This document shows, piece after piece, positions 45,330 through 57,235 of a stretch of 64,000 nt of DNA. A program made the translations under genes and the position numbers. The stretch is from assembly GCF_050003625.1 (NCBI RefSeq), contig NC_134401.1, positions 93,474,852 through 93,538,851 of the forward strand, given 5' to 3'. The stretch's first letter is position 1, and every line of letters begins with the position of its first letter. The notes under the pieces were generated by a model. It was not told the DNA's origin. It did not search any database and saw only the letters and a list, made by a program, of their open reading frames with translations. The DNA is from Haematobia irritans. Lineage: Eukaryota; Arthropoda; Insecta; Diptera; Muscidae.

Positions 45330-45632
45330 CCTCACATAATTTTCACTTCCACGAAACTTTTTAGTTCTTAGCTCCTTTTTCTGTAATACAAATAATATTG
45401 AAGAAATTATTCAGTTTTATAATTTTTTTAAATCTTACCGGAGAATTGTAAGTCAACACACTATCCACTGGGCTACGTAGCTGTTATAGTCACCAGTAGA
45501 CAATTATCGTTATAAGTTACATTTATATAGCATAGATTGCAGCGCCCACGAGCCCATGCAAACATAACATTATTTAAAAGAAACCTACATTTGTTGACGT
45601 GGAGCAAACCCTGCTCCGACCGAACACCAAAT
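45330..45632 (-). mobile_element. SINE-2 (minus), with a degraded second tRNA-like part
   Basis: Body TTTAGTTCTTAGCTCCTTTTT, then on the minus strand a tRNA-like piece around GGGCTACGTAGCTG (45467). Further right AGCGCCCACGAGCC and CCTGCTCCGACCGAACACC correspond to the composite at 55680-56047. Confidence 0.6.
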
Positions 45633-46973
45633 TTTTATACCCTCCACCATAGGATGGGGGGTATATTAACCTTATCATTCCGTTTGTAACACATCGAAAT
45701 ATTGCTCCAAGACATTATAAAGTATATATATACTGAGTCGATCTAGCCCCCATATAAACGGACCCCCAAATTTGGCTTGTGATTGCTCTAAGAGAAGCAA
45801 ATTTCATCCGATCCGGCTGAAGTTTGGTACATGGTGTTAGTATATGGTCTCTAACAACCATGCAAAAATTGGTCCACATCGGTCCATAGTTATATATAGC
45901 CTCCATATAAACCGATCCCCCGATTTGGCGGAGCCTCTAAGAGAAGCAAAATTGGTCCATATCGGTCCACTTTTACGTATTGCCCCCATATAAACGGACC
46001 CCCAAATTTGGCTTGCGATTGCTCTAAGAGAAGCAAACTTCATCGGATCCGGCTGAAATTTGGTACATGGTGTTGGTATATGATCTCTAATAACCATGCG
46101 GAAATTGGTCCACATCGGTCCATAATTATATATAGCCTCCATAAAACCGATCCCCCGATTTGGCGGAGCCTCTAAGAGAAGCAAATTTCATCCGATCCGG
46201 CTGAAATTTGGCACATGGTGTTGGTATATGTTCTCTAATGACCATGCAAAAATTGGTCCACATCGGCCCATAATTATATATAGCCCCCATATAAACCGAT
46301 CCCCAGAGTTGACCTCCGGAGCCTCTTAGAGGAGCAAAAGTCATCCGATCCGATTGAAATTTGGTACGTGGTGTTAGTATATTATCTCTAACAACCATGC
46401 CAAAATTTGTCCATATCGATCCATAATTATATATAGCCCCCATATAAGCCGATCCCCAGATTTGATCTCCGGAGCCTCTTAGAGGAGCAAAATTCATCCG
46501 ATTCGGTTGAAATTTGGTACGTGGTGTTAGTATATGGTATCCAACAACCATGCAGGAATTGGTGCATATCGGTCCATAATTATATAGCCCCCATATAAAT
46601 CGATCCCCAGATTTGGCTTGCGGAGCCTCTAAGAGAAGCAAATTTCACCCGATCCGGTTGAAATTTGGTACGTGGTGTCAGCATATGATATCGGTTCATA
46701 ATCATGGTTGCCACTCGAGCCAAAAATAATCTACCAAAATTTTATTTTTATAGAAAACATTGTCAAAATTTTATTTCTATAGAAAATTTTGTCAAAAATT
46801 TATTTCTATAGAAAACCTTGTCAAAATTTTATTTCTATAGATTTTTTTCCAAATTTTACTTCTATAGAAAATGTTGTCAAAATTTAATTTTGTCAAAATT
46901 TTATTTCTATAGAAACTTTAAACTTAATTATATACGTATTTAATCGGACTTTTTTAGTTTAATATATACCACG

Positions 46974-47765
46974 CAGTGCTGCCGCTACTACTTCAATCGA
47001 AGAATTTTGCTTCATTTTCACAAAATTTACTTCGTCACTCCTTCTTCCAAAAATCTGCTTCACTTTTTGTTCTGCTTCAAATTTTTAAATTTTCTCCCAT
47101 ATTACCTAATTGTTTTTCCTATTCCTTTAATTACGATGAACATAGCGGTTTTAGTCATTGAATTATTAACCGATGTGGACCAATTTTTGCATAGTTGTTA
47201 GAGACCATATACTTACACCATGTACCAAATTTCAGCCCAATCGGATGAAATTTGGTTCTGTTAGAGCCTCCGCAAGCCAAATCGGGGGATCAGTTTACAA
47301 TTATGGACCGATGTGGACCAATTTTTGCATGGTTGTTAGAGATCATATGCTGAAACCATGTACCAAATTTCAGCTGGATCGAGTGAAAAGTGGACCGATA
47401 TGGCCCATTTGCAATACCATCCGACCTACCTCAATAACTACTAATTGTGCCAAGTTTCAAGTCGATAGCTTCTTTCGTTCGGAAGTTAGCGTGATTTCAA
47501 CAGACGGACGGACGGATATGCTCAGATCGACTCAGAATTTCACCACGACCCAGAATATATATATTTTATTGGGGCTTAGAGCAATATTTCGATGTGTTAC
47601 AAACGGAATGACAAAGTTAATATACCCCCATCCTATGGTGGAGGGTTTAATAAAATGAATTCTATTGCTTTGTTTTCAAAAATGTATGCTACTTCAATTT
47701 TATTCAATCTACTCCACTTTTTTCCAAAATCTACTTCACTCAATTGTTCACTAGCGGCAGTACTG
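46974..47765. mobile_element. hAT-type MITE with exact 8-bp target duplication
   Basis: Ends CAGTGCTGCCGCTA and TAGCGGCAGTACTG are complementary at 13 of 14 positions. ATACCACG is duplicated exactly at 46966-46973 and 47766-47773, the 8-bp duplication typical of hAT transposases. Its own sequence (46974-47165, 47652-47765) is TTC/CTTCAC-rich and non-coding. A FAM1 fragment splits it. Confidence 0.85.
47166..47651 (+). mobile_element. FAM1 fragment, copy G, innermost layer
   Basis: Starts inside a module (CCGATGTGGACC), includes GACGGACGGACGG (47503-47515), the CAGAATATATATATTTTATTGGGG core and the end hairpin TATACCCCCATCCTATGG. The ACAAGT end and hairpin are absent. The 161-codon frame is a module translation. 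Confidence 0.7.
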
Positions 47766-48239
47766 ATACCACGTATGGACTATGTGGTATATATTACGGT
47801 TTTAGGAAGTTTTAAGATACCTTGCCATCGGCAAGTGTTACCGCAACCCAAGTAATTCGATTGTGGATGACAGTCTTCAGTAGAAGTTTCTACGCAATTC
47901 ATGGTGGAGGATACATAGGCTTCGGCCTGGCCGAACTTACGGCCGTATATATTTGTTTGTTCTGCATTTTGCAATGTGGTATAATTTATTTTTAGTTGCA
48001 GTTACATGATGTTTGCGTTTGTACATTTGATGGGCACGAAATAAATATGGAATAATTACTTATTGTTGAAATTTAAATGAAATAGAGTGTTTAAAAATAT
48101 GTGATGTTTGCTTGTACGACATTATAAATACAAATAAACAATGGATTAGTTTATAAATAAATAAAAACAAATAAATATAGTTAATTTTGTCTTTTCTTTT
48201 CTCAAGTGGCGTCTTTTTTTCGACGATGAAAAAAGTTTT

Positions 48240-48508
48240 TTTCATAAAGATCAAAACATTTTACGTTGTGACCATGTTCTTTTAACTAGAAGAAAAACAT
48301 TTTGAATGAATACCATAACATTTTGAATCGTGACCATTGTCTTTTCATTCAAACAAAATTCTTTTTATCAATATAATAATATTTTAGATGAGGACAATTA
48401 TATTTTTCTTAGAACCGTGTTCACTAAGCCAAAATGGTTGCAGGTGAAAATGTTACTCTTCAAATATGATTGTGACAACCATGTTTCTTCTCTGCGTGCA
48501 AGAAAAAA
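48240..48508. mobile_element. Diverged V-like MITE
   Basis: The right end CATGTTTCTTCTCTGCGTGC matches the V ends, and ACATTTT/AAAATGTT and CATGTTCTT/CAACCATG inverted motifs fill it. The left end is unclear near 48245. Confidence 0.4.
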
Positions 48509-49401
48509 ATTGTGTCCATAATGCCAAAATGATAAACAAAACACAGGTCCACACATACATAAAATGCTGCTCTCAAGGCGAAAACATGTGCTGTTCCTTT
48601 TTTTAAAATGGCTATTCTCTTGCTTCCGAATGGCTTTTCTCTTTACTCCGAATACTAATTCCATTATTAAAATTAAATAATATTTTGACTTAAGCATATC
48701 AAATTTTTGGCCTTATTATAAAACCGTTTTCGAAACAACATACAAGTGGTTTCACAGAAATTGCTCTCTTTACATTCTCTCGCTGTGCTATGTTGATATC
48801 TTTCGTCAACCCTCCCGGTTTCCATCTCTATTTCTTTCTCTATACTCTCTCTCTTTCTGTGTCGCTCTCTGAATAAAATATCACAACATATATATGTTTA
48901 CTCGAAATTTGTAAATTTATATATGTTGACATTCACACATATTATTTTTATGAAACATTTATGCCCCAAACATAATATGTATATTCTAACATATTAACAT
49001 TTGTGTCCCAAACATTTGGTGTTAGTTTAGGAACATTACATGTTTGCACTTAAATATATTGCGTTTAAAAATTGTGCCCGAAACACATTTTGTTTATATC
49101 GGAACATATGAAAAACATATTTTTCTAACAGTGTATTTACATCCGAAAATTAATTAATTGAAAGTATATCTTCACACAAAACGAAATGATTAAGAACCAC
49201 CAAAAAAAACCTTCGAATTCTTCCAACTGGCACAAAGAAAGAGTTGCAAAAATCAATCTGATGTTTGATTGCTTCATTTTCTGACAGCAACAATCTTTTC
49301 AGCTTGGTTTAGTTATTCGTATGTTGTTAAATAGAGAAAACAGCTACTATACCACATTACAAGCCTGTACCACATTTGCTGCACTCACCCTACTTTTAGC
49401 T

Positions 49402-49490
49402 AGTGATACCACCCAATGGACTGAATAGACTAAGTGAGCCTGAAACAAATCGGGCTGCCACTCTCACATATCTTAAAACTTCGTAACACC
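49402..49490 (+). repeat. SINE-1 3' fragment
   Basis: ATGGACTGAATAGACTAAGTG and CGGGCTGCCAC match the SINE-1 tail, just outside the right TIR of the 4.4-kb element. Confidence 0.65.
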
Positions 49491-49499
49491 GTCTTCTCA

Positions 49500-50322
49500 A
49501 AAAAAGGCCGTATATAATTCAGTACGTATATAATTCAGTTTGATAAAAGTTTCTATTGAAAAAAAAAATTGACAAAATTTTCTATAGAAATAAAATTTTT
49601 ACAAAATTTTCTATAGAAATGAAATTTTTACAAAATTTTCTATAGAAATAAAATTTTGACAAAATTTTCTGTAGAAGTAACATTTTGACAAAATTTTCTA
49701 TTGAAATAAAATCTTGATAACATTTTGTATAGTAATAAAATTTTGATAGATTATTTTTGGGGATCGGCTATATATAACTATAGACCGATATGGACGAATT
49801 TTGGCATGCTTGTTAGCGGCCATATACTAACGCAATGTACCAAATTTCACCACGTACCAAATTTCAACCGGGTCGGATGAATTTTTTTTCCTCCAAGGGC
49901 TGCGGAGGTCAAATCTGGCAATCGGTTTCAATGGGGGTTATATATAATTAAGACCGGTATGGACCAATTTTTGCATGGTTGTTAGAGACCATATACACCA
50001 CGTACCAAATTTCAACCGGATCAGGTGAATTTTGCTCTTCCAAGGGGCTTCGGAGGTCAAATCTGGGGATCGGTTTTTATGGGGGCTACATATAATTATG
50101 GACCGATGTGGACCAATTTTGCATGGTTTGTTAGAGACCATATACTAAAACCATGTACCAAATTTCAGCCGGATCGGATGAAATTTGCTTCTCTTAGAGG
50201 CTCTGCAAGCCAAATCGGGGGATCGATTTATATGGGGGCTATATATAATTATGGACCGATATGGACCAACTTTTGCGAGGTTGTTAGAGACCATATAGTA
50301 ACGCCATGTACCAAATTTCAAA
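49500..50322 (+). mobile_element. FAM1 copy H: tail remnant, 29-bp array and modules
   Basis: GGCCGTATATAATTCAGTACG and about seven 29-bp units (49555-49755) are followed by four GGGGGCTATATATAATTATGG modules. The left hairpin and the (GTCY)n end are missing. The 119-codon frame at 50025-50384 is a module translation. Confidence 0.65.
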
Positions 50323-50870
50323 ACTTTAAAAGCACTTCCAAAAATGTACTCTTTATTTTAAGTTCTTTTAATTTAATTTTTTAAAACGCGCTTTTTCATA
50401 TTTTTAATGCGTAATTTAAAATTTTATTATAATTATTTAAATTTTGTCGAAAAAAATGCTAAATGATAGGAGAACAAAAAGTGATCTTTGTTTTTTTAAT
50501 TTAGAAAAGAAATATGAAAAAACAGTGCCCTACAATTCATTCTAGAAAAATGGCGAATTTTTGAAAATATTTGAGGTCAAACGTTTCAGACATGCGTTAG
50601 AATTCATTAAAAATCATAAAAAAGAATAACAATTATTTATTTGCAAAATATCATAAAATTTTCAATTCATATCCAAAACACTGAACTCGTATCGCACCTT
50701 AAGAAGTGAGACAAATTAAATGCAACGGCTGTTAATATGGTAGACACTCGTCCTATGACAAGCCCATGTTAAATTTATCGCTTCTGCGCCAATGTTGTAC
50801 CACTTCAAAAAGACATTTTCTGTACTTTTTGGCGAAGATGATTTTGAAGGTTAGTTCAGTCGGAATAATA
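50323..50870. mobile_element. MITE W-related sequence, inverted
   Basis: AGCACTTCCAAAAATGTAC, GTCAAACGTTTCAGACATGCG, GTCCTATGACAAGCCCATG and TTGGCGAAGATGATTT follow, in reverse, the interior of MITE W at 17973-18450. The CCCAGCAAAA ends are not preserved. Confidence 0.5.
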
Positions 50871-50928
50871 TGATAATAATTTGATGTGTTACAAAAGGAA
50901 TGGAAAATTCCTAATATTATTATACCCT

Positions 50929-52765
50929 CCATCATAGGATGGGGGTATATTAACTTTGTCATTCCGTTTGTAACACATCGAAATATTGCTCTAAGACCCC
51001 ATAAAGTATATATATTCTGGGTCGTGGTGAAATTCTGAGTCGATCTAAGCATGTCCGTCCGTCCGTCCGTCCGTCCGTCTGTTTAAATCACGCTAACTTC
51101 CGAACGAAACAAGCTATCGACTTGAAACTTGGCACAAGTAGTTGTTATCGATGTAGGTCGGATGGTATTGAAAATCGGTCCACTTTTACGTATAGCTCCC
51201 ATATAAAGGGACACTCAGATTTGGCTTGTGGAGCCTCTAACAGAAGTATATTTCATCCGATCCGGCCGAAATTTGGTATATGGTGTTGGTATATGGTCTC
51301 TAACAACCATGCAAAAATTGGTCCACATCGGTCCATAATTATATATAGCCCCCATATAAACCGATCCCCAGATTTTGCTTGCGGAGCCTAAAAGAGAAGC
51401 AAATTTCATCCGATCCGGCTGAATTTTGGTACATGGTGTTGGTATATGGTCTCTAACAACCATACAAAAATTGGTCCACTTCGGCCCACAATTATATATA
51501 GACCCCATATAAACCGATCTCCAGATTTGGCTTGCGAAGCCTCAAAGAGAAGCAAATTGCATCCGATCCGGCTGAAATTTGGTACATGGTATTGGTATAT
51601 GGTCTCTAACAACCGTGCAAAAATTGGTTCACATCGGTCCATAATTATATATAGCACCCATATAAACCGATCCCCAGATTTGGGTTGCGGACTTCAAAGA
51701 GAAGCAAATTTCATCCGATCCGCCTGAAATTTGGTACATGATATTGGTATATGGTCTCTAACAACCATGCAAGAATTGGTCCACATCGGTTCACAATTAT
51801 ATATAGCCCCCATATAAACCGATCCCCAGATTTGGCTTGCGAAGTCTCCAAGAGAAGCAAATTTCATCCAATCCGGTTGTAATTTGGAACATGGTGTTAG
51901 TATATGATCTTTAACAACCGTGCCAGAATTGGTCCATATCGGTCCATAATTATATATAGCCCCCATATAAAACGTTCTCCAGATTTGACCTCCGGAGCCT
52001 CTTGGAGGAGCAAAATTCATCCGATCCGGTTCAAATTAGGAACTTGGTGTTAGTATATGGTCGCTAACAACCATGCAAAAATTGGTCCAATCACACAAAA
52101 ATTGGTCCATATCGGTTCATAATCATGGTTGCCACTAGAGCCAAAAATAATCTACCAAAATTTTATTTCTATAGAAAATTTTCTCAAAATTTTATTTCTA
52201 GAGAAAATTTTGTTAAAATTTTATTCGGTTCATAATAAAATTTTCATCATTGTCAAAATTTTATTTCTATAGAAAATTTTGTTCAAATTTTATTCGGTTC
52301 ATAATCATGTTTGCCACTCGAGCCAAAAATAATCTACCAAGATTTTATTTCTATAGAAAATTTTGTCAAAAGTTTATTTCTATAGGAAATTTTGTTAAAA
52401 TTTTATTTCTGTAGAAATTTTTGTCAAAATTTTGTCAAAATTTTTATTTCTATAGAAATTTTTTTTTTAAATTTTATTTCTGTAGAAAATTTTGTCAAAA
52501 TTTTATGTCTACTTTGTCAAACTGAATTATATACGTATTGGATCGATTTTTTTTTTTTTGATTTAATATATACCACGTATGGACTTACATACAATTTAGA
52601 AGATGGTGTTAGGAGGTTTTAAGATACCTTGCCATCGGCAAGCGTTACCGCAACTTAAGTAATTCGATTGTGGATGGCGGTGTTTGGAAGAAGTTTCTAC
52701 GTAATCCATGATGGAGGGTACATAAGCTTCGGCCTGGCCTTACTTACGGCCGTATATACTTGTTT
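50929..52765 (-). mobile_element. FAM1 element, copy I, complete
   Basis: Start hairpin, core, (GTCY)n (51054-51082), six modules of about 153 bp, 29-bp array (52150-52510) and tail hairpin, where TTCGGCCTGGCC is followed by TTACTTACGG. It ends in ACTTGTT. It is the closest relative of copy E. Frames at 51122-52020 on both strands are module translations. Confidence 0.78.
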
Positions 52766-52844
52766 TTTTTTTTGTGCTTTCTAAAAATTTCTTTTTTTTG
52801 GGTGGGAATCAATACCAAAATCCTTAAAGAAGGATCAATATCTC

Positions 52845-53125
52845 CGGATAACAAGATACTGGGCTCCTTTTTCTTTCAGGCTCTCACTGATCTGCGGGAG
52901 TGCAGCTTAAGGAGCATACTTGCATTCATCAGAGCCTCTGGTTGGTTGTTCTGAGATTTCTTTCAAAGAGAACGAGCAGGAGGAAGCTCTGGGGCAAAGC
53001 GGACCGCATCGGAAGGAAGAAGATGGAAAGATCACATCGAGGAATCACAATGGACCTATACTGGTCTAAGTGGACATCAATTTCAACACAAAAATTGATG
53101 TCATCCTCTACAACCTAACCTAACC
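52845..53125 (+). mobile_element. LINE 3' end with CCTAACC tail
   Basis: An open stretch reads ALTDLRECSLRSILAFIRAS then GWLF and a stop, resembling the C-terminal end of RNase H-bearing LINE polymerases (the ..LLxFIRxTGxF pattern). About 170 bp of 3' UTR follow, then CCTAACCTAACCTAACC at 53113-53129. The LINE is truncated on the 5' side. Sequence just before 52845 looks like MITE R. Confidence 0.55.
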
Positions 53126-53129
53126 TAAC

Positions 53130-54190
53130 CGGGTCCATCTGTTTCGTTCAAATATCATATTAGAGGACTAATGCTGTATTGTCATGCCTTCAATTTTTCC
53201 TAATGCAATATGGTAAAGACGTGATTGATGCCATTCATATACCATCTCGTAGAAGCGTTCAAGGAGAAGTGACAAAATACACGAATGTGTACATATGATA
53301 AAAATGACAAAACATAAAAATTATTTAAAACAAATGATGTGATGGCACGTGGATGGATTGTTCCAACCAACATTGGTTGGTTGTTTGGTTGTTGTAACAG
53401 ACAATCAAACAGTCCTCGAAATGACAAAAAGATCGACACAATCGACTCAGGCGAAACCAAGAAAATAGCGCATCCATACACTCTCATACAGAGAAGAAAC
53501 TACATTGGCAAATGCTGATCATGTTGTCTTTGGGGACAAACTATGAATTCAGATGATTCAGGAGATGATGATGATGTCGACTACTATGGAGATCGCAGGG
53601 AACTCCGGGGAACTTATGTAGCCACATTGACCACGGGCTAAATGGTTATGGTGGCGTATAATTTGCCTTTGCCAATCCATCGAAGTTGTCGCCGTTGTAA
53701 TGAAATGAGAAAATCTTGCATCACTCTGCATGCCAGTGATTGCTCGCTTGCTCGATCGATCGGCAGGCGAACAAAGATTTGATGCTGGTGAACGTTGCCA
53801 AAGAAGGCAAAAATATGCTGCAATGTTCATTTAAACACAGTCGTAATCATCGTCAGCTATAATTCTCCAGTGTTGTGGTGTCAGACTCACAAAACCACCT
53901 CGCAAGCCATCGCAATACACTACTGGACCACTGACCATTACTGAACGTTTGCCTGATCTACAAACTCCCGACAAGATTCGTTTACTTTTATTGAGGAAAT
54001 ATCAAAATCTTTTCCATGATCGTCAATATAAACATATTTTGTAACGATATGCATTGGTTTTCTATGGTATTTCATTGGGAGTTATGACAACTCGTCATTG
54101 TTGTTGATGTGATATTCAGTCAAGTAGACTGCCAACACTGAGAAGAAAATAGAGTTTTAATGGGGCCTAGAAAAACAAAAAAAAAAAAAA
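53130..54190. other. Unique sequence, no gene recognised
   Basis: Non-repetitive, mixed composition. Minus-strand frames of 95 and 90 codons (53200-53487, 53558-53830) have no known motif. A GATGATGATGATG run lies near 53563. It could be a single-copy regulatory segment. Confidence 0.35.
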
Positions 54191-54192
54191 AA

Positions 54193-55184
54193 ACAAGTAT
54201 ATACGGCCGTAAGTTCGGCCAGGCCGAATCTTATGTACCCTCCACCATGGAATGCGTAGAAACTTCTATGAAAGACTAACATCCACAATCGAATTACTTG
54301 GGTTGTGGTATCTTAAAACTTCTTAACATCGTTTTCTAAATTGTGAGTTAGTCCATACGTGGTATATATTAGACAAAAAAGTTATGTATAGTTAAGTCTA
54401 CAAATAATTCGGAATCGACATGGACTTTTTGCACGGTACGTAGAGAGCCAGAATTGAAATATGGGGGTCGCTTATATGGGGGCTATATACAATTATGAAC
54501 TTGATATGGATTGATATGATAAGGCACCAGAGGTCAAATCTGAGGAAATTTGCTTCTCTTAGCGGTCTCGCAATCCAAATCGGGGGATCGGTTTATATGG
54601 GGGCTATATATAATTATGAACCGATGTGGACCAATTTTTGCGTGGTTGTTACAGACCATATACTAACACCATTTACCAAATTTCAGCCGGATCGGATGAA
54701 ATTTGCTTCTCTTAGCGGCCTCGCAATCCAAATCGGGGGATCGGTTTATATAGGGGCTATATAATTATGGACCGATGTGGACCAATTTTTGCATGGTTGT
54801 TAGAGACCATATACTCACACCATGTACCAAATTTCTGCCGGATCGGGTGAAATTTGCTTCTCTTATAGGCCTCGCAAGCCAAATTTGGGGGTACGTTTAT
54901 ATGGGGGCTATACGTAAAAGTGGACCGATATGGCCCATTTGCAATACCATCCGACCTACATCAATTACAACTACTTGTGCCAAGTTTCAAGTCGATAGCT
55001 TGTTTCGTTCTGAAGTTAGCGTGATTTCAACAGACGGACGGACGGACATGCTCAGATCGACTCAGAATTTCACCACGACCCAGAATATATATACTTTATG
55101 GGGTCTTAGAGCAATATTTTGAGGTGTTACAAACGGAATGACAAAGTTAATATGCCCCCATCTTATGGTGGAGGGTATAAAAAG
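54193..55184 (+). mobile_element. FAM1 element, copy J, complete but without the 29-bp array
   Basis: ACAAGTATATACGGCCG, hairpin TTCGGCCAGGCCGAA, TACCCTCCACCATGG, three modules with AATCCAAATCGGGGG, GACGGACGGACGG (55034-55046), core, and end hairpin to GGAGGGTATAAAAA. At the site where copies A, D, E, F and I carry the 29-bp array, this copy has only about 60 bp of single-copy sequence. Confidence 0.78.
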
Positions 55185-55493
55185 GAAATTGGTTCACGAA
55201 TACTACTTTTTCAGCTCTAGAGTGCTTGTATCAGACTTTCCACCATACCATCGATGAACACTGGTCCTTGACGGAGCTTCATCGTAAGAAATTTAGTTAA
55301 GTCCATCGATGGTTTGTTGTTGAGTTAATCCACGTCGAAAGTTGTAAAAAATAATCGAACTAAAAATGTTCACTATTCAATTCCTCTTGTGCTGTAAAGA
55401 ACACAAATAACGCTGATATGTCAAAACGCTCTACGTCCGAAAAACCTCAAAAATTCCAAGGTTTATGATGGAGCTGTCAGCTGCACGCAAAAA
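55185..55493. other. Unique spacer
   Basis: Unique sequence between FAM1 copy J and the next TIR element. No feature was recognised. Confidence 0.35.
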
Positions 55494-55669
55494 AATAATT
55501 CTTTCCTCCCAAACGAAATTTTAGACAAACAAAGTTCGTTTCTCATTTGCTTTTCGTTGAAAGGAAGTGTATTTGGAAGAAAAGTATATACTTTTTGGGA
55601 TAAACGTTTATTCTTTTCCAGGATGTAACAACAATTTCATAAAGCCTAACTCAAAAAAATTTTTTTCTG

Positions 55670-55930
55670 GCTAATTGCATTTCCCCTCCCATCTTTCTCA
55701 CTTCCACGATTTTTTTAGTTCTTAGCACCTTTTTCTGTAATACAATGTAGAAGAAATTATACAATTTTATAAATTTTTAAATTTTTTTTTACCTTTCGCC
55801 TGGACGGAGAATCGAACCGCGGACCATGCAATTTGTAAGCCACTGAGCTATGTAGCCGTTATTGTCATCAATAGACAATTCCCCATATAAGTTATATTTA
55901 TATAGCATAGCTTGCGGCGCCCACGAGCCG
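55670..55930 (-). mobile_element. SINE-2 (minus) with clear tRNA-like head
   Basis: On the minus strand, TAGCTCAGTGG (box A, about 55841-55851) and GGTTCGATTCT (box B, about 55809-55819) lie at tRNA-like spacing. A T-run and the body with AGGTGCTAAGAACTAAAAAA follow. The head precedes box A with GGCTACA. It is the best preserved of the three SINE-2 copies. Confidence 0.72.
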
Positions 55931-55971
55931 ATTAAACAAAGTTTATTTCACAGAAAAATACATTTAGTTGG

Positions 55972-56047
55972 GCACCATGGAGCAGTGGTTGCTACGTCTG
56001 ACTTGCATGCCAAGGGTCGTGGGTTCGATCCCTGCTTCGACCAACGT
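55972..56047 (+). mobile_element. tRNA-like SINE head (plus)
   Basis: CACCATGGAGCAGTGGTTGC (box A region) and GGTCGTGGGTTCGATCCC (box B), then TGCTTCGACCAACG and a T-run. It resembles the SINE-1 head but has another body. It is not a functional tRNA: stems are incomplete and it recurs with SINE bodies. Confidence 0.6.
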
Positions 56048-56371
56048 TTTTTTTTTGTTTTTTTTTTCTTTTTACATATATTCCAGATATGTTAGGAATA
56101 TTCCGAAAAAATGTTCAACATTACATTATAGTATATTAAATTTTGAACTGTAAATAAAGACTTAAAGTCAGAAAAGAACAGTGTTTGATATAAACGAAAT
56201 GGACTGAGTTGTTGTTTCAAAAATAACTTTTTTTATTAAAAAAATTAAGATTTTGTAACAAACGAATTTTTTGGTGATAAAAGTGTATTCTTTTCGAAGC
56301 AATTCAAAAAACTCTAACAAAAGAAAAACGTTTTCGGTACACGTTTTCCAAACGTTTTTTTTCTTTGCGTG

Positions 56372-56585
56372 TGGAGGATTATAACATCAGGGCTTCCCAA
56401 TCGGATGAAATTTGCTCTTCCAAGAGGCTACGGAATCCGAATCTGGGGATCAGTTTATATGGGACCATATATTATGGACCACATTTTGAATGGGTATTAG
56501 AGAGCGTATACTTACATCACATACGAAATTTCAACTGGATGGGATGAAATTTACTTGTCTAAGAGGTTTCATTAATGGATATTAG
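56372..56585 (+). repeat. FAM1 module fragment
   Basis: GAAATTTGCTCTTCCAAGAG, TCTGGGGATCAGTTTATATG and a second partial module. It has no ends. It precedes the LINE remnant. Confidence 0.5.
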
Positions 56586-56589
56586 GTTA

Positions 56590-57232
56590 GACGGGAAGTG
56601 TAACGGCGGATGTCTCAATAATCTATGATCGCATACCGGAGATAGACATAGCCGCCGAGTGTCATATTCTGATGCCAATAAGATGGTCATGGGTGACTGG
56701 GACCAGATACCAGAGTTAAATATTTGCTACACCGATGGATCAAAGATGGATGAGTGGACGGGGCTGGAGGTGTATATTTAGATGACCCAGATACCGAGAA
56801 CCTATTCCGATTACCGGATCACAGCGCAATCCTGCGGGCGGAAGTGCGTGTCACAACGGAATGTGCTAAATGGGTCGCAAATAATACGAGACCCCAAAAC
56901 GTGAACATTTTCACAGATTGCCGGACGACAATGAAGCCAATAGCAAATATTACGGTTAAATCGCGAACCATATTGGAATGAAAATACATGATCAAGGAAT
57001 ACACAAAATACCTAATCATATGGCTGCCGGGACATAACGGAATGAGAGGAAACGTAAACGCAACTGAACTAGCGAGAAGTGCTAAGACACATAGAAGAGT
57101 CGACTTAGAGAACGCAAAGCCAATAGAGGCAATGCGAGCCGAGATGGGCGATAGGGTACGGGAGACATATAAAACAATATGGATCAAGCAACGGTCACAA
57201 GGGCTACGAAAATACTACGGCGTGTCCTAGAG
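56590..57232 (+). pseudogene. LINE polymerase fragment with RNase H domain, decayed
   Basis: YTDGSK (codons from 56728) is the first RNase H aspartate box. AEVRVTTECA holds the glutamate, NIFTDCRT the second aspartate, and LPGHNGMRGNVNATELAR the GHxGxxGN box. In the last box the usual aspartate of ADELAR is threonine. A frameshift near 56750 and a stop near 56979 break the frame. Such a domain occurs at the C-terminus of non-LTR retrotransposons of the I/LOA/R1-Jockey groups; the exact clade is not assigned. The continuation lies at 57705. Confidence 0.75.
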
Positions 57233-57235
57233 AAG

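Larger units (their letters stand above)
45633..47957 (-). mobile_element. FAM1 element, copy F, with nested hAT-type MITE
   Basis: Start hairpin TATACCCTCCACCATAGG (the (GTCY)n run is deleted), six modules (45740-46690), and a 29-bp array (46730-46920) entered via CATGGTTGCCACTCGAGCC. The tail continues after the MITE at 47774 and ends TTCGGCCTGGCCGAA. The 171- and 115-codon minus-strand frames are module translations. Confidence 0.75.
45262..49134 (-). mobile_element. MITE U, copy 4, inverted and split
   Basis: The left end CACCCTCAAAAAATCGCTT (45262) is the complement of the U right end. The right part 48870-49134 has the inverted ATATGTTTGGG motifs and CATATGAAAAACATATTTTT near the end. 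TA lies on both sides. SINE-2, FAM1 copy F and a V-like MITE lie between the parts. The AT-rich stretch 47958-48240 and the CT-rich block 48770-48860 could not be assigned to a family. Confidence 0.55.
44996..49391. mobile_element. 4.4-kb TIR-bounded element (AGGGTGAGTGCAGC), heavily nested
   Basis: The 26 bp at 44996-45021 and the reverse complement of 49366-49391 match at 25 positions. Own sequence appears to remain at 44996-45261, and at 49135-49391; the rest is later insertions. No transposase is recognisable in these pieces and no target duplication is obvious. A TIR of this length and fidelity at such distance is unlikely by chance. Confidence 0.6.
55494..56371. mobile_element. TIR element N (CACGCAAAAAAA ends) with SINE-2 inside
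   Basis: CACGCAAAAAAATAATTC at the left and TTTTTTTCTTTGCGTG at the right. Inner parts share AAACGTTT and GTATTCTTTTC motifs in both orientations. The SINE composite at 55670-56047 lies inside. It is non-coding. Confidence 0.55.

Noticed and set aside
53113..53129. Telomeric TTAGG (CCTAA) repeat as an interstitial telomere
   Set aside because: Only three units at the end of a LINE; the same motif ends the SINE-1 copies, so it is a retroposon tail.
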